Positions 1 through 8,639 of a stretch of DNA of 64,000 nucleotides are shown in pieces (position 1 is the stretch's first letter; every line of letters begins with the position of its first letter). Position numbers and translations under genes: made by a program. This stretch comes from Bacteroides stercoris ATCC 43183 (GTDB taxonomy: Bacteria > Bacteroidota > Bacteroidia > Bacteroidales > Bacteroidaceae). The stretch is from positions 682,001 to 746,000 of the forward strand of contig NZ_CP102262.1 in assembly GCF_025147325.1 (NCBI RefSeq), in the 5' to 3' direction. The notes below the pieces were generated by a model that saw only the letters and a program-made list of their open reading frames with translations, was not told the origin of the DNA and ran no database searches.

Positions 1-69
1 TTTGAACAAGAAGAGCGGGTAAAAAAAGGGTGGTTTCCCAAGAATCCTAAACGAACATATAAATTCTAA
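1..69 (+). CDS. C-terminal end of an unidentified protein (partial)
   Basis: The window opens in frame 1 with 22 sense codons ending in TAA at 67-69. The visible tail is basic and aromatic (it ends RTYKF). It is too short to assign to a family, and the gene begins outside the window. That this is a real reading frame is an inference from its codon content and from the tRNA promoter that follows it at a normal distance. Confidence 0.45.
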   Translation, partial: FEQEERVKKGWFPKNPKRTYKF

Positions 70-101
70 ACAAAAAGCATTCGCATTTTTATCTGAAACG
101 C

Positions 102-132
102 TTGCATATTTCAAGAGAAAATACTACTTTTG
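102..132 (+). promoter_or_regulatory. Promoter of tRNA-Met
   Basis: TTG at 102-104 is followed after 20 bases by TACTTTTG at 125-132. This matches the Bacteroidota -33/-7 pattern (TTTG or TTG, 19-21 bases, TAnnTTTG). The tRNA begins 29 bases downstream. Confidence 0.7.
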
Positions 133-160
133 TCCCCGCTATCCGATATAAGGATACACC

Positions 161-234
161 GGACTTGTAGCTCAGTTGGTTAGAGCAACAGACTCATAAT
201 CTGGAGGTCCCTGGTTCAAGCCCAGGCTGGTCCA
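161..234 (+). tRNA. tRNA-Met (anticodon CAT)
   Basis: A cloverleaf can be drawn. The acceptor stem pairs 161-167 with 227-233, with one G-U pair and one T-T mismatch. The D arm contains the usual GCTCAGTTGGTTAGAGC, the anticodon loop carries CAT at 195-197, and the T arm contains GGTTCAAGCCC. A234 is the discriminator base and CCA is not encoded. Elongator methionine is the likely identity. A tRNA-Ile2 with a modified CAT anticodon cannot be excluded by reading alone. Confidence 0.9.
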
Positions 235-240
235 CAAACT

Positions 241-275
241 AAAAGGCTGATTCCTAACGGAATACAGCCTTTTTT
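241..275 (+). terminator. Rho-independent terminator after tRNA-Met
   Basis: AAAAGGCTG at 241-249 pairs with CAGCCTTTT at 265-273, and the right arm runs on into a T tract. It lies a few bases beyond the tRNA 3' end. Confidence 0.8.
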
Positions 276-660
276 GTTTGCAGACCCTCCAGATATGATA
301 GTATGCCCAATTCTATAAAGCTACTACAATTCTAAGAAATACTTCTATATATAACCTCATTCGCAAGAATGTTGCAGCAGTTTATAATAAACAAAACCTT
401 ATATAATCTTCTATTTCTTGAGCAGCTACAGCATAAATCGGTGCAAGTTGCTCAAAATGGGAATCTCTTGTAAAACGAGAGCCGTTGATGGTCATAGCTA
501 ATTGGCTCATATTCCTTTCTCCGCAAATCTTAATGTAACATAATAATACCTTCTTGCCAATAGCAGTTTATTGGCTGCATCGCAGTTAGTTACAACTCCA
601 CATGTATGAATTTGTACTTTTTATGGACAATTACAGATTTCACATTTCTTATACAATCCA
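276..660. other. A/T-rich gap without a clear gene, between tRNA-Met and the susC promoter
   Basis: The stretch has no long reading frame. The only coding-like signal is a 42-codon frame on the minus strand at 382-510, listed separately. I see no integrase, no attachment-site repeat of the tRNA 3' end and no regulator gene for the downstream SusC/SusD pair. Confidence 0.6.
382..510 (-). CDS. Possible 42-residue protein or gene remnant
   Basis: A minus-strand frame runs from ATG at 508-510 to TAA at 382-384. The sequence starts MSQLAMTINGSR and continues with a normal mix of charged and hydrophobic residues. An AGAAAGGA stretch lies just upstream of the ATG. I do not recognise the family. It could be a small gene, or the surviving 5' end of a decayed gene beside the tRNA. 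A chance open frame is also possible at this length. Confidence 0.25.
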   Translation of the reverse strand: MSQLAMTINGSRFTRDSHFEQLAPIYAVAAQEIEDYIRFCLL

Positions 661-668
661 TACATTTG
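661..668 (+). promoter_or_regulatory. -7 promoter element before susC
   Basis: TACATTTG matches TAnnTTTG and lies 29 bases before the susC ATG. The expected -33 TTG is not clear, which would fit a promoter that needs an activator. Confidence 0.5.
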
Positions 669-696
669 CACATCCTAATTTTTTAATTTTATTTTT

Positions 697-3600
697 ATGA
701 GACCAAAAGTTATCTTAAATCTTTTATTCTTCCTTTTCTGCTGTACAGCAGTACAGGCACAGACAGGAAGACAGATTACAGGTAAAGTGATTGATGCCAT
801 GGGAGAGTTGCCCGGGGTAAGTGTTGTAATTAAAGGAACAACCAATGGGACAACCACAGATTTAAACGGAGAGTTTAAATTGGACAATGTAAAAAATGGT
901 GATGTTTTACAATTCTCATTTATCGGCTACAAAACGGAAAATGTCAAAGTAGGCAATCAAAGTAAATTTGATATTACAATGACAGAAAATACCCAAACCT
1001 TGGAAGAAGTGACCGTTGTTGCTGTAGGATATGGTGATGTCAGAAGACGTGACCTGACCGGTTCTATCGGTTCCGCCAATATGGGCGATTTGACCAAGAC
1101 TCCTGTCAGCAATATTACCGAAAGCCTCGGAGGACGTATTGCCGGCGTACAGGTTTCATCCGGTGACGGTGGACCGGGAGATAACTTTAATATAGTAATC
1201 CGCGGTGCCGGTTCATTGACCGGAAGTACAGCTCCGCTTTACGTTATCGACGGATTCCCTTCCGAAAGTTCCGGCTTAGGATCAATAAATCCTAATGATA
1301 TTGAATCCATAGACATTTTGAAAGATGCTTCCGCCACAGCTATCTATGGAGCACGCGGTGCCAACGGTGTAGTTATCGTAACCACCAAAAAAGGCGGAGC
1401 CGGAAAGCCTACCATTACATACAACGGTAGCGTAAAAGTAGGTCTTGTAAAAAACACACCGGAAGTGATGAATGCCTATGACTTTGTCATGCTGCAACAA
1501 GAAATCATGGGCAGCGGAGAAGAATTCCAGAAAAACTATATAACCGAACTTTATCCTACACTGGATGCCTATCACAATGCTAAATCTTACGATTGGCAAG
1601 ACTATATCTACCGTACCGCTCTCAGCCATAACCATCATATATCTATGACCGGTTCGCAAGGCGATTTGAAATACACCACATCTTTGTCTTACGATGACAC
1701 ACAGGGAGTTATCATCAACTCCGGCGTAAAACGCTATCAAGGACGTGTGAACCTGAGCCAGAAAGTAAACAACAAACTGAAGATTGACTTTACAGGGAAC
1801 TATGCCAGCACTGTTCAGGACGGTCCTACCGTATCGAGCGCCACAAGTTCCATGTCTACCGCCTACATGTACAGTGTATGGTCTTTCCGTCCGGTATCCC
1901 CTACTGGAAGCGATCTTCTCAATCAGATGTACGATGAGGGTGTCAATATGAGTGAGGACTACCGCTTTAACCCCGTGAAGTCTGCTCAAAACGAATACCG
2001 TCATAAGACAACCAATAATCTCCAGTTTAATGTAGGTGCCGAATATGAGATAATTAAGAAACTCAAACTGAAAGTTACAGCCGGATATACATCAACCGAC
2101 TACAAAAACGAAGAATTCAACGGTTCTCAGACACGCACCGGTAACAGCCACCCTTCCAACACTCAAAGTAAGGGAATAAACGCTTATCTATACCAAAGTG
2201 AAGCAAGAAGTTACCTGAACGAAAATACACTCAGCTACCAACTGAACAAGAACTCTCATAATTTCAATGCGATGCTCGGTATGTCTGTTCAGAAAAATAC
2301 CAGCTATATACATTCTATACGGACGGAAAAAATCAGCAATGAATCTTTCGGCATGGCAGGACTCGATAAGGGAAGCACACCAGCCGTAAATTCTTCCAAA
2401 GGCGAAAACAAACTGATGTCTTATTTCGGACGTATCAATTATAACTACGACTCCCGTTACTATATAACAGCTACCATGCGTGCCGACGGTTCTTCCAAAT
2501 TTGCCCGCGGCAACCGTTGGGGTTACTTCCCTTCCGGCTCTTTGGCATGGGCTTTTGCGCGTGAATCTTTCATTGCCGAAAATGCCAGCTGGCTGTCAAA
2601 CGGTAAACTGCGTTTCAGCTATGGCCAGACCGGTAACAACCGCATAGGCAATTATGACTATATGGCACACCTCATTACTGATGACGATCTTTACAAATAT
2701 CCGTGGAACGGTCAGTTTGTACCGGGTTATGTATTGAGCAGCATGCAGAATGAAAAGCTGAAATGGGAAACAACCGAACAATTGGACCTCGGTCTGGACC
2801 TCGGCTTCCTCGATGGACGAATTAACCTGAATATGGACTATTACATCAAAACCACCAAGGACTTGTTGCTTGATGCCGATATATCTGCCAGCTCAGGCTT
2901 CTCTTCTGCTACCTTAAATGTTGGAAAATTGCGTAACAGCGGTTTGGAAATCACCTTGGAAACAACCAATATCAAAACTAAAGATTTCAGTTGGAATTCC
3001 AGCTTCAACATCGCTTTCAACAAGAATGAAATCATAGCCTTGAACTCAGGACAACCTTATATGACCAGCTATATCAGTTGGGATAACAAATATAAAACCA
3101 CTCCGGCATATATCAGCAAAGTAGGTGAATCTGCCGGTAAAATGTACGGCTTCATCTATGACGGAACTTACAAATATGAGGACTTCAACAAGACAATAGA
3201 TGAAAACGGCAAAGAGGTATATACCTTAAAAGAAGGCATCCCGTATTACGTAGCCGGTACTCAACCGGGAGACCCCAAATACCGTGACCTGACAGGTGAA
3301 GGCGAAATCAACGACAAGGACAAGACCACTATCGGTAACGGTCAGCCCAAACACATAGGTGGTTTTACCAATAATCTGGTTTGGAAAAACTTCGACTTGA
3401 ACATCTTCTTCCAATGGAGCTATGGCAATGATATCCTCAATGCCAACCGCATGGTGTTCGAAAACCCTTCCGCCAAACAAAATACCAATATGTTTGCCGC
3501 CTATACTAACCGCTGGACTCCGGAAAACCCCACCAGCAACATACCGAGAGCCCGGGCGCAAGGTTCCAATGAATACAGTTCACTCTATGTGGAAGACGGC

Positions 3601-3840
3601 TCTTTCCTGAAACTCAAGAACATCTCATTGGGATATAATTTTGAGGCAAAAACACTGAAGCCCTTGCATATAAGCAGCGCACGTGTTTACCTTTCTGCCG
3701 AAAACATTGCCACTATCAGCGGTTATTCCGGAAGCGACCCGGAAGTTTCTACCCGTAATTCTCCATTGACACCGGGCTTTGACTGGTCTCCATACCCTCG
3801 CGCCTTCAGTATGTCATTGGGATTAAACGTAACATTCTAA
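697..3840 (+). CDS. SusC/RagA-family TonB-dependent outer-membrane transporter
   Basis: This 1047-residue protein is the outer-membrane pore of a Sus-type glycan uptake system. The first about 21 residues are a signal peptide ending in QA before QTGRQ. Residues about 25-105 form a carboxypeptidase-regulatory-like domain (DLNGEFKLDN). The plug follows with the SusC signatures LYVIDGF and DIESIDILKDASATAIYG, then a long beta-barrel ending in a terminal phenylalanine (LNVTF). susD starts 24 bases later, so the pair should be co-transcribed. The PL8 lyase gene that follows suggests a glycosaminoglycan substrate; that is inference from context. No anti-sigma, hybrid two-component or SusR-type regulator is present next to it. 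Confidence 0.95.
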   Translation: MRPKVILNLLFFLFCCTAVQAQTGRQITGKVIDAMGELPGVSVVIKGTTNGTTTDLNGEFKLDNVKNGDVLQFSFIGYKTENVKVGNQSKFDITMTENTQTLEEVTVVAVGYGDVRRRDLTGSIGSANMGDLTKTPVSNITESLGGRIAGVQVSSGDGGPGDNFNIVIRGAGSLTGSTAPLYVIDGFPSESSGLGSINPNDIESIDILKDASATAIYGARGANGVVIVTTKKGGAGKPTITYNGSVKVGLVKNTPEVMNAYDFVMLQQEIMGSGEEFQKNYITELYPTLDAYHNAKSYDWQDYIYRTALSHNHHISMTGSQGDLKYTTSLSYDDTQGVIINSGVKRYQGRVNLSQKVNNKLKIDFTGNYASTVQDGPTVSSATSSMSTAYMYSVWSFRPVSPTGSDLLNQMYDEGVNMSEDYRFNPVKSAQNEYRHKTTNNLQFNVGAEYEIIKKLKLKVTAGYTSTDYKNEEFNGSQTRTGNSHPSNTQSKGINAYLYQSEARSYLNENTLSYQLNKNSHNFNAMLGMSVQKNTSYIHSIRTEKISNESFGMAGLDKGSTPAVNSSKGENKLMSYFGRINYNYDSRYYITATMRADGSSKFARGNRWGYFPSGSLAWAFARESFIAENASWLSNGKLRFSYGQTGNNRIGNYDYMAHLITDDDLYKYPWNGQFVPGYVLSSMQNEKLKWETTEQLDLGLDLGFLDGRINLNMDYYIKTTKDLLLDADISASSGFSSATLNVGKLRNSGLEITLETTNIKTKDFSWNSSFNIAFNKNEIIALNSGQPYMTSYISWDNKYKTTPAYISKVGESAGKMYGFIYDGTYKYEDFNKTIDENGKEVYTLKEGIPYYVAGTQPGDPKYRDLTGEGEINDKDKTTIGNGQPKHIGGFTNNLVWKNFDLNIFFQWSYGNDILNANRMVFENPSAKQNTNMFAAYTNRWTPENPTSNIPRARAQGSNEYSSLYVEDGSFLKLKNISLGYNFEAKTLKPLHISSARVYLSAENIATISGYSGSDPEVSTRNSPLTPGFDWSPYPRAFSMSLGLNVTF

Positions 3841-3864
3841 CCAAATATTAAAAATGAGACTGAT

Positions 3865-5463
3865 ATGAAAACAGTATATAAATTATTCCATGCAACAGTT
3901 TTAACATTATGCTCTGCCATAATGCTGAGCTCCTGCGACAGTTTTTTGGATACAAAGCCTTATGATTTCACCGCTCCGGAAACTTTTTATTCCAATGAAA
4001 GTGAATGCACGGCTGCTTTGGCCGGAGTCTATTATACTTTGGTCTACGAGAAGGTATACGGAAACAATTACTCATGCATGATATCCAACGTAGACGACCT
4101 GAGTTACTACCAGCGCCAAAGCGGACAATTGGCAAGTCAAGTCTATGGTAACGACCATAATCCGGGAAACCAACATGTATGGGGTACATGGGAGACTCTT
4201 TACAAAGGAATCAACAATGCCAACGTTTTTCTTGAGAATGTTGATAAAGCCGACATGGATGAAAGTGTGAAAACACGAATGAAAGGTGAAGCTAAATTTC
4301 TCCGTGCATATTTTCACTTCCTGTTAGTACAAGGTTGGTACGAAGTACCCATCCGCAAGACCTCATTCAAAGATGTGAATAATTCATCCATAGAAGCAAC
4401 TCCCCATGCCGATGCTTTGGATTGGATTATCGGAGAAATGGAAGAATGCGTAAACTTGGTTGATGACCAGACCTATGATAAGTCTCCCTCTTATATCAAA
4501 AAGAATACAGTAATGGGTATCCTTGCCCGCGTATACTTGTGGCGTGCCGGATATCCCGCCAACGGCGGACAGCCTTACTATGCCAAAGCTGCATATTGGG
4601 CCAATGAGGTAAAAAAATCGAATAAGCATAAGATGAATCCGGATATCTATGCTATCTGGAAGAACATGGCAGCCGACAAATATGATACCGAATACAATGA
4701 AAGCATCTGGGAAGCCGAATTTATCGGTAACCGTACTGCCGACGGCATAGGAAACTATACAGACGGGCGTATAGGAAATGTTATAGGCAATCTTCAAAAA
4801 TGCACCAAAGCTACCGGTAAGGGATACGCCTATGGCTTTTATGCAGCCACTCTGATACTTTGGGATTTATTCGAAGAAAACGATAAGCGCCGCGACTTGT
4901 CCATCGCTCCTTATTGGTATGATGTAAACGACAACAAGAAAACATGGACAAACAAACAGATTGTCCAACGTTCATGTGGAAAGTTCCGCCGCGAATGGGA
5001 AACCTCTTCTATGAAAGAGAAGAGTTATACTCCTGAAAACTATCCTATTTTACGTTATGGTGATGTCCTTTTAATGCTGGCTGAAGCAGAAAATGAAGCC
5101 CATCAAGGACCTACGGATTTAGCATACGAATGCATTAATGAGATACGCCAACGTGCAGGCATATCCAAATTGGAGGGTTTGTCCTATACAGACTTCCAAC
5201 AAGCCGTCCGTGACGAACGTGCCCGTGAGCTCTGTTTTGAGTCTCTGCGAAAATATGATCTGGTACGCTGGGGTATTTATGTAGAAGCCGTACACGACAA
5301 ATTAGGAGCTGCGACTCAAGATAAACGCTGGGCTACAGGAAACCAGTTTATCGGTGCACGCGATTATGCAGCACGTACACAAGAAAAACACCAGTTCCTC
5401 CCCATTCCGACAAAAGAACTGGATGTAAACGGCAAATTGGAACAGAATAAATATTGGCAATAA
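3865..5463 (+). CDS. SusD/RagB-family surface glycan-binding lipoprotein
   Basis: This 532-residue protein partners the SusC transporter and binds the glycan at the cell surface. A lipoprotein signal peptide ends at a lipobox with cysteine (LSSC, residue 24), followed by DSFLDTKP, a typical start of mature SusD proteins. The C-terminal region contains YPILRYGDVLLMLAEAENEA and INEIRQRAG, which are characteristic of the RagB/SusD C-terminal domain. The product ends FLPIPTKELDVNGKLEQN, also usual. It follows susC by 24 bases. The length is normal for the family. Substrate is not visible in the sequence; the neighbouring lyase points to chondroitin, dermatan or hyaluronan. Confidence 0.95.
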   Translation: MKTVYKLFHATVLTLCSAIMLSSCDSFLDTKPYDFTAPETFYSNESECTAALAGVYYTLVYEKVYGNNYSCMISNVDDLSYYQRQSGQLASQVYGNDHNPGNQHVWGTWETLYKGINNANVFLENVDKADMDESVKTRMKGEAKFLRAYFHFLLVQGWYEVPIRKTSFKDVNNSSIEATPHADALDWIIGEMEECVNLVDDQTYDKSPSYIKKNTVMGILARVYLWRAGYPANGGQPYYAKAAYWANEVKKSNKHKMNPDIYAIWKNMAADKYDTEYNESIWEAEFIGNRTADGIGNYTDGRIGNVIGNLQKCTKATGKGYAYGFYAATLILWDLFEENDKRRDLSIAPYWYDVNDNKKTWTNKQIVQRSCGKFRREWETSSMKEKSYTPENYPILRYGDVLLMLAEAENEAHQGPTDLAYECINEIRQRAGISKLEGLSYTDFQQAVRDERARELCFESLRKYDLVRWGIYVEAVHDKLGAATQDKRWATGNQFIGARDYAARTQEKHQFLPIPTKELDVNGKLEQNKYWQ

Positions 5464-5520
5464 CCTAAATAAAAGAACTACAATTCTTCTAACCTTCAAC
5501 TTTTTTTATTAACTTAACCG

Positions 5521-5617
5521 AAAGAGGTTGTTTCATGGCATGAAGCAGTCTGCCGTTCCGTCCGGAAAGAGATGGCGGCAGAATGCCTCTACATCGGAGA
5601 CAACCTCTTTTTTTGCA
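5521..5617 (+). terminator. Long nested hairpin with T tract between susD and the lyase gene
   Basis: The outer arms at 5521-5534 and 5597-5610 pair (AAAGAGGTTGTTTC with GAGACAACCTCTTT). Inside are GGCAT/ATGCC (5537-5541, 5583-5587), TCTGCCG/CGGCAGA (5549-5555, 5576-5582) and TTCC/GGAA around 5556-5567. Seven T residues follow the outer arm. It could end susCD transcripts or partly attenuate read-through into the lyase gene. It is larger and more layered than a normal terminator. Confidence 0.6.
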
Positions 5618-5638
5618 TACCTGCTAAAATTTCGCAAT

Positions 5639-8539
5639 ATGTACCGATTCTATTTGTTATATTGTCTGTTTTTATGCTTTGGCAACATACTCTTTGCACA
5701 GACAACCGGATTTGAAAAAGGAGTGCCACAATCCTTCTGCACAGTACAACCAAACGAACTCTCTTCCTCAGAAGAGTTCTACAAAGAAGGGAAAAGAAGC
5801 CTTGCATGGCAATTCTCTCCCCGTTCCGTGCTCACCGTCAAACTAGATACTCCCCTACATCTGGACTCCATATCAAAAGAAAAGCGCGGGATTACACTAT
5901 GGATTTACAACGAACAAGCCAGAAAAGATTCGCTGCGCTTTGAATTCTTCTCTCCAACGGGTCATGTATCTTATAGGTTCGGTTTCCGGCTAAACGCTCA
6001 GGGTTGGCGTGCCTGTTGGATAGGCTTTGCCCACATGAAAGGAGATAAGCAAGAGAATACAATCGCCGGTTACCGTATTGTTGCTCCGGACAACAACGGA
6101 CGCGTATTCTTCGACCGTCTCGTTTTCCCCGTAAAAGAAATGAATCAACGCACTACTCCCGACATGCAGATGCCCTACAATAATTCACTTACATTTAGAG
6201 ACTTATGGCATTGGTGTCGTGTATGGCAATGGGAACAGTTGGAATATGACCTGCCTCTTCCTGCTACGCTGACTCCGACAGAGAAACAGGAATTACAAAC
6301 CATAGAAGAACGGCTGACAAAAGTCCTGACAGCGGATAAAGTTTCACAAGGCAAAATCGACAAAGCCTATGCTACATTCCAAAAAGCACAGATACAACGC
6401 TCCGGAAACGGCTTTACAGGAGCTCCTCTTGTAGTTCCCGATGACAAGTTGAACCGCAAAAAGGGAGAAATATCCCTCAACGATCTGGAAACAATGCTCT
6501 CCGGATTTGCCTATGATGCCTATTACAATCAATCCAAAGATGCAGAACACAAATATTTTTTAGTCTGGGACTATGCCATGAACCAAGGATTTGCTTTCGG
6601 AAGCGGCATGGGAACCAATCACCATTACGGCTATCAGATAAGAAAAATATACACCACAGCCTGGCTGATGCGCGACAAAATACGGCAAGCTCCCACATGC
6701 GATAATATCCTTTCAACACTATCGTTCTGGGCAGCCTTACAGGAAACCCGTAAGGCATGCGGCAAAAACCGCGACGAGTTACTGGATACATGGCATACAT
6801 TGCTGATGCCTAAAATTGTTTCAGCCATGATGACAAAGGATGAGAGAGAAAGGGTTCGCGCACTGAAAGGACTTTCACGTTGGGTATCCACATCGTTGAG
6901 ATATACTCCCGGTACGATTGGAGGTATTAAAGTAGACGGTACCACTTTTCACCATGGCGGCTTTTATCCGGCCTATACCACGGGAGCACTTGCTATGCTG
7001 GGACAATTCACCAATCTGACTAACAAGACTTCTTATCAATTGACCTTATCTGCCAGAAAGGTACTGAAATCCGCTCTTATCGCCATGCGCAACTATTGCA
7101 ACAAATACGAATGGGGCGTAGGTATCAGTGGCAGACATCCTTTCGGCGGTTCCATGAAAGATGACGACATAGACGCTTTTGCCTACCTTGCCCTATCCGG
7201 AGACTTCTCGGATAAAGGAGAACCGTTTGATCATCAACTGGCCGCAGACTATTTGCGCCTTTGCAAACGTAATACCCCTGAAGCCGCTTACTTCAAACAA
7301 CAAGGGATACTTCCGGCAACAGCGCCGCAAGGCTTTTTTGTATACAATTACGGTTCTGCCGGCATTTTCCGCCGCAATAACTGGATGGTTACGCTCAAAG
7401 GATATAACACAGATGTATGGGGAGCGGAAATTTACACAAAAGACAACCGGTACGGTCGGTATCAAAGTTACGGTTCGGTACAAATAATGGGGGCTCCTTC
7501 CCGCAAAGCCAGCGGTTACAATGAAAATGGCTGGGATTGGAATCGACTGCCCGGCACCACCACCATACACCTGCCCTTCGAACTGTTGAACAGTCCTCTG
7601 CCTGGTACTACCATGGCACGCTCCAAGGAAAAATTCGCCGGTGCAAGTTCTCTGAAAAACCAAAACGGAATGTTTGCCATGAAATTAATGGAACGAGACC
7701 TTAAAAACTTTACCGGCGATTTCGTAGCACGAAAGTCGGTATTTTGTTTCGATAACCGCTTAATCTGCCTTGGCACAGACATCAAAAACAGCAACAGCGA
7801 CTATCCTACGGAAACAACACTTTTCCAACACGTCTTCCGACCGGGAAAAGATTTCATCAGGATTACCGGAGAAAAAGAACAGCAAATAGGGCTGCAACAG
7901 GAACTACCTGCCTCGGATACACAACCGGTCTGCCTTGAAGACGGCTGCGGTAACCTGTATTTTGTGAAAGACGGAAAGGTAAAGGTACAAATCACAGAAC
8001 AGGAATCGCGCCACGAAAAGTTACGCACCCCCACTACCGGAACATTTGCGTCGGCATGGATAGCTCACGGAACAGCTCCCAAAGATGGAAGCTACGAATA
8101 CATGGTATGGATACAGCCTTCTGGAAAAGAACTGAAGACCCATGTGCCGGCAGCCACCTACAAAGTGATACAACGCGACCGCAAGATGCATGCCGTAAAC
8201 GATATTCTGACAGGCACCATGGCATACGCTGTCTTTGAAGATACCAAACCGGCTGCCGATAATGTTTTCTCTTTCTTGCCCGCAGAAACAATGGTGATGT
8301 ATCAAAAAGAGAATAATGCCTTGGTAATGAGTGTGTGTACTCCCAACCTCAACATTGCGGAAAAGACATTCACAACCAAAGAACCCAGCCGTATCATAAT
8401 AAAAGAGTTGGAACTGAAAGGTAAATGGCATGTGTCTGCTTACGACAAAAGAGTGAAAACGACATACCGGACCGGCACAACCCAACTGAGTGTGGAATGC
8501 CAGCATGGGCAACCTGTAGAGTTTACCCTGATTCAATAA
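5639..8539 (+). CDS. Polysaccharide lyase family 8, chondroitin-sulfate ABC lyase type
   Basis: This enzyme should cleave chondroitin, dermatan or hyaluronan by beta-elimination, leaving 4,5-unsaturated uronate ends. I chose ATG 5639 (966 residues) because it gives a clean signal peptide (MYRFYLLYCLFLCFGNILFAQ). An upstream in-frame ATG at 5528 would translate through the hairpin. An N-terminal jelly-roll-like lyase domain covers about residues 25-200, then the alpha/alpha catalytic domain, then beta-sandwich domains. The stretch DGTTFHHGGFYPAY aligns with the known chondroitin ABC lyase site: His439 and Tyr446 keep the spacing of the catalytic His/Tyr pair, and Arg499 (SGRHPFGG) falls 60 residues later, as expected. 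NENGWDWNR near residue 629 is also typical. It probably acts in the periplasm or at the surface after SusCD capture. Exact substrate is inferred. Confidence 0.88.
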   Translation: MYRFYLLYCLFLCFGNILFAQTTGFEKGVPQSFCTVQPNELSSSEEFYKEGKRSLAWQFSPRSVLTVKLDTPLHLDSISKEKRGITLWIYNEQARKDSLRFEFFSPTGHVSYRFGFRLNAQGWRACWIGFAHMKGDKQENTIAGYRIVAPDNNGRVFFDRLVFPVKEMNQRTTPDMQMPYNNSLTFRDLWHWCRVWQWEQLEYDLPLPATLTPTEKQELQTIEERLTKVLTADKVSQGKIDKAYATFQKAQIQRSGNGFTGAPLVVPDDKLNRKKGEISLNDLETMLSGFAYDAYYNQSKDAEHKYFLVWDYAMNQGFAFGSGMGTNHHYGYQIRKIYTTAWLMRDKIRQAPTCDNILSTLSFWAALQETRKACGKNRDELLDTWHTLLMPKIVSAMMTKDERERVRALKGLSRWVSTSLRYTPGTIGGIKVDGTTFHHGGFYPAYTTGALAMLGQFTNLTNKTSYQLTLSARKVLKSALIAMRNYCNKYEWGVGISGRHPFGGSMKDDDIDAFAYLALSGDFSDKGEPFDHQLAADYLRLCKRNTPEAAYFKQQGILPATAPQGFFVYNYGSAGIFRRNNWMVTLKGYNTDVWGAEIYTKDNRYGRYQSYGSVQIMGAPSRKASGYNENGWDWNRLPGTTTIHLPFELLNSPLPGTTMARSKEKFAGASSLKNQNGMFAMKLMERDLKNFTGDFVARKSVFCFDNRLICLGTDIKNSNSDYPTETTLFQHVFRPGKDFIRITGEKEQQIGLQQELPASDTQPVCLEDGCGNLYFVKDGKVKVQITEQESRHEKLRTPTTGTFASAWIAHGTAPKDGSYEYMVWIQPSGKELKTHVPAATYKVIQRDRKMHAVNDILTGTMAYAVFEDTKPAADNVFSFLPAETMVMYQKENNALVMSVCTPNLNIAEKTFTTKEPSRIIIKELELKGKWHVSAYDKRVKTTYRTGTTQLSVECQHGQPVEFTLIQ

Positions 8540-8540
8540 A

Positions 8541-8585
8541 GCCTCAGCAGACAACCGGTCTACCTCCTGCCGATTGTCTGCTGGC
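8541..8585. repeat. Inverted repeat after the lyase gene
   Basis: CAGCAGACAA at 8545-8554 pairs with TTGTCTGCTG at 8574-8583, and GCC/GGC extend the stem around one bulged T. It lies just beyond the lyase stop codon and may end its transcript, but no T tract follows. Confidence 0.5.
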
Positions 8586-8615
8586 AAAACTCCTCAATCA
8601 TATCACAATTATCCG

Positions 8616-8623
8616 TATCTTTG
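8616..8623 (+). promoter_or_regulatory. -7 promoter element before the PG_1098-like methyltransferase
   Basis: TATCTTTG matches TAnnTTTG exactly. It places transcription start near 8630 and rules out the longer open frame starting at 8574 in favour of ATG 8640 or 8646. Confidence 0.65.
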
Positions 8624-8639
8624 CACCGTTACTCAAACA

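Noticed and set aside
161..660. Integrative element at tRNA-Met
   Set aside because: No integrase, no duplicated tRNA 3' end and no mobility gene are present near the tRNA in this window.
1282..2004. Minus-strand 240-codon frame inside susC
   Set aside because: It is a shadow of the highly conserved SusC coding sequence, with no motif of its own.
5528..5638. N-terminal extension of the PL8 lyase from ATG 5528
   Set aside because: It would translate through the long hairpin and put the obvious signal peptide at residue 38.
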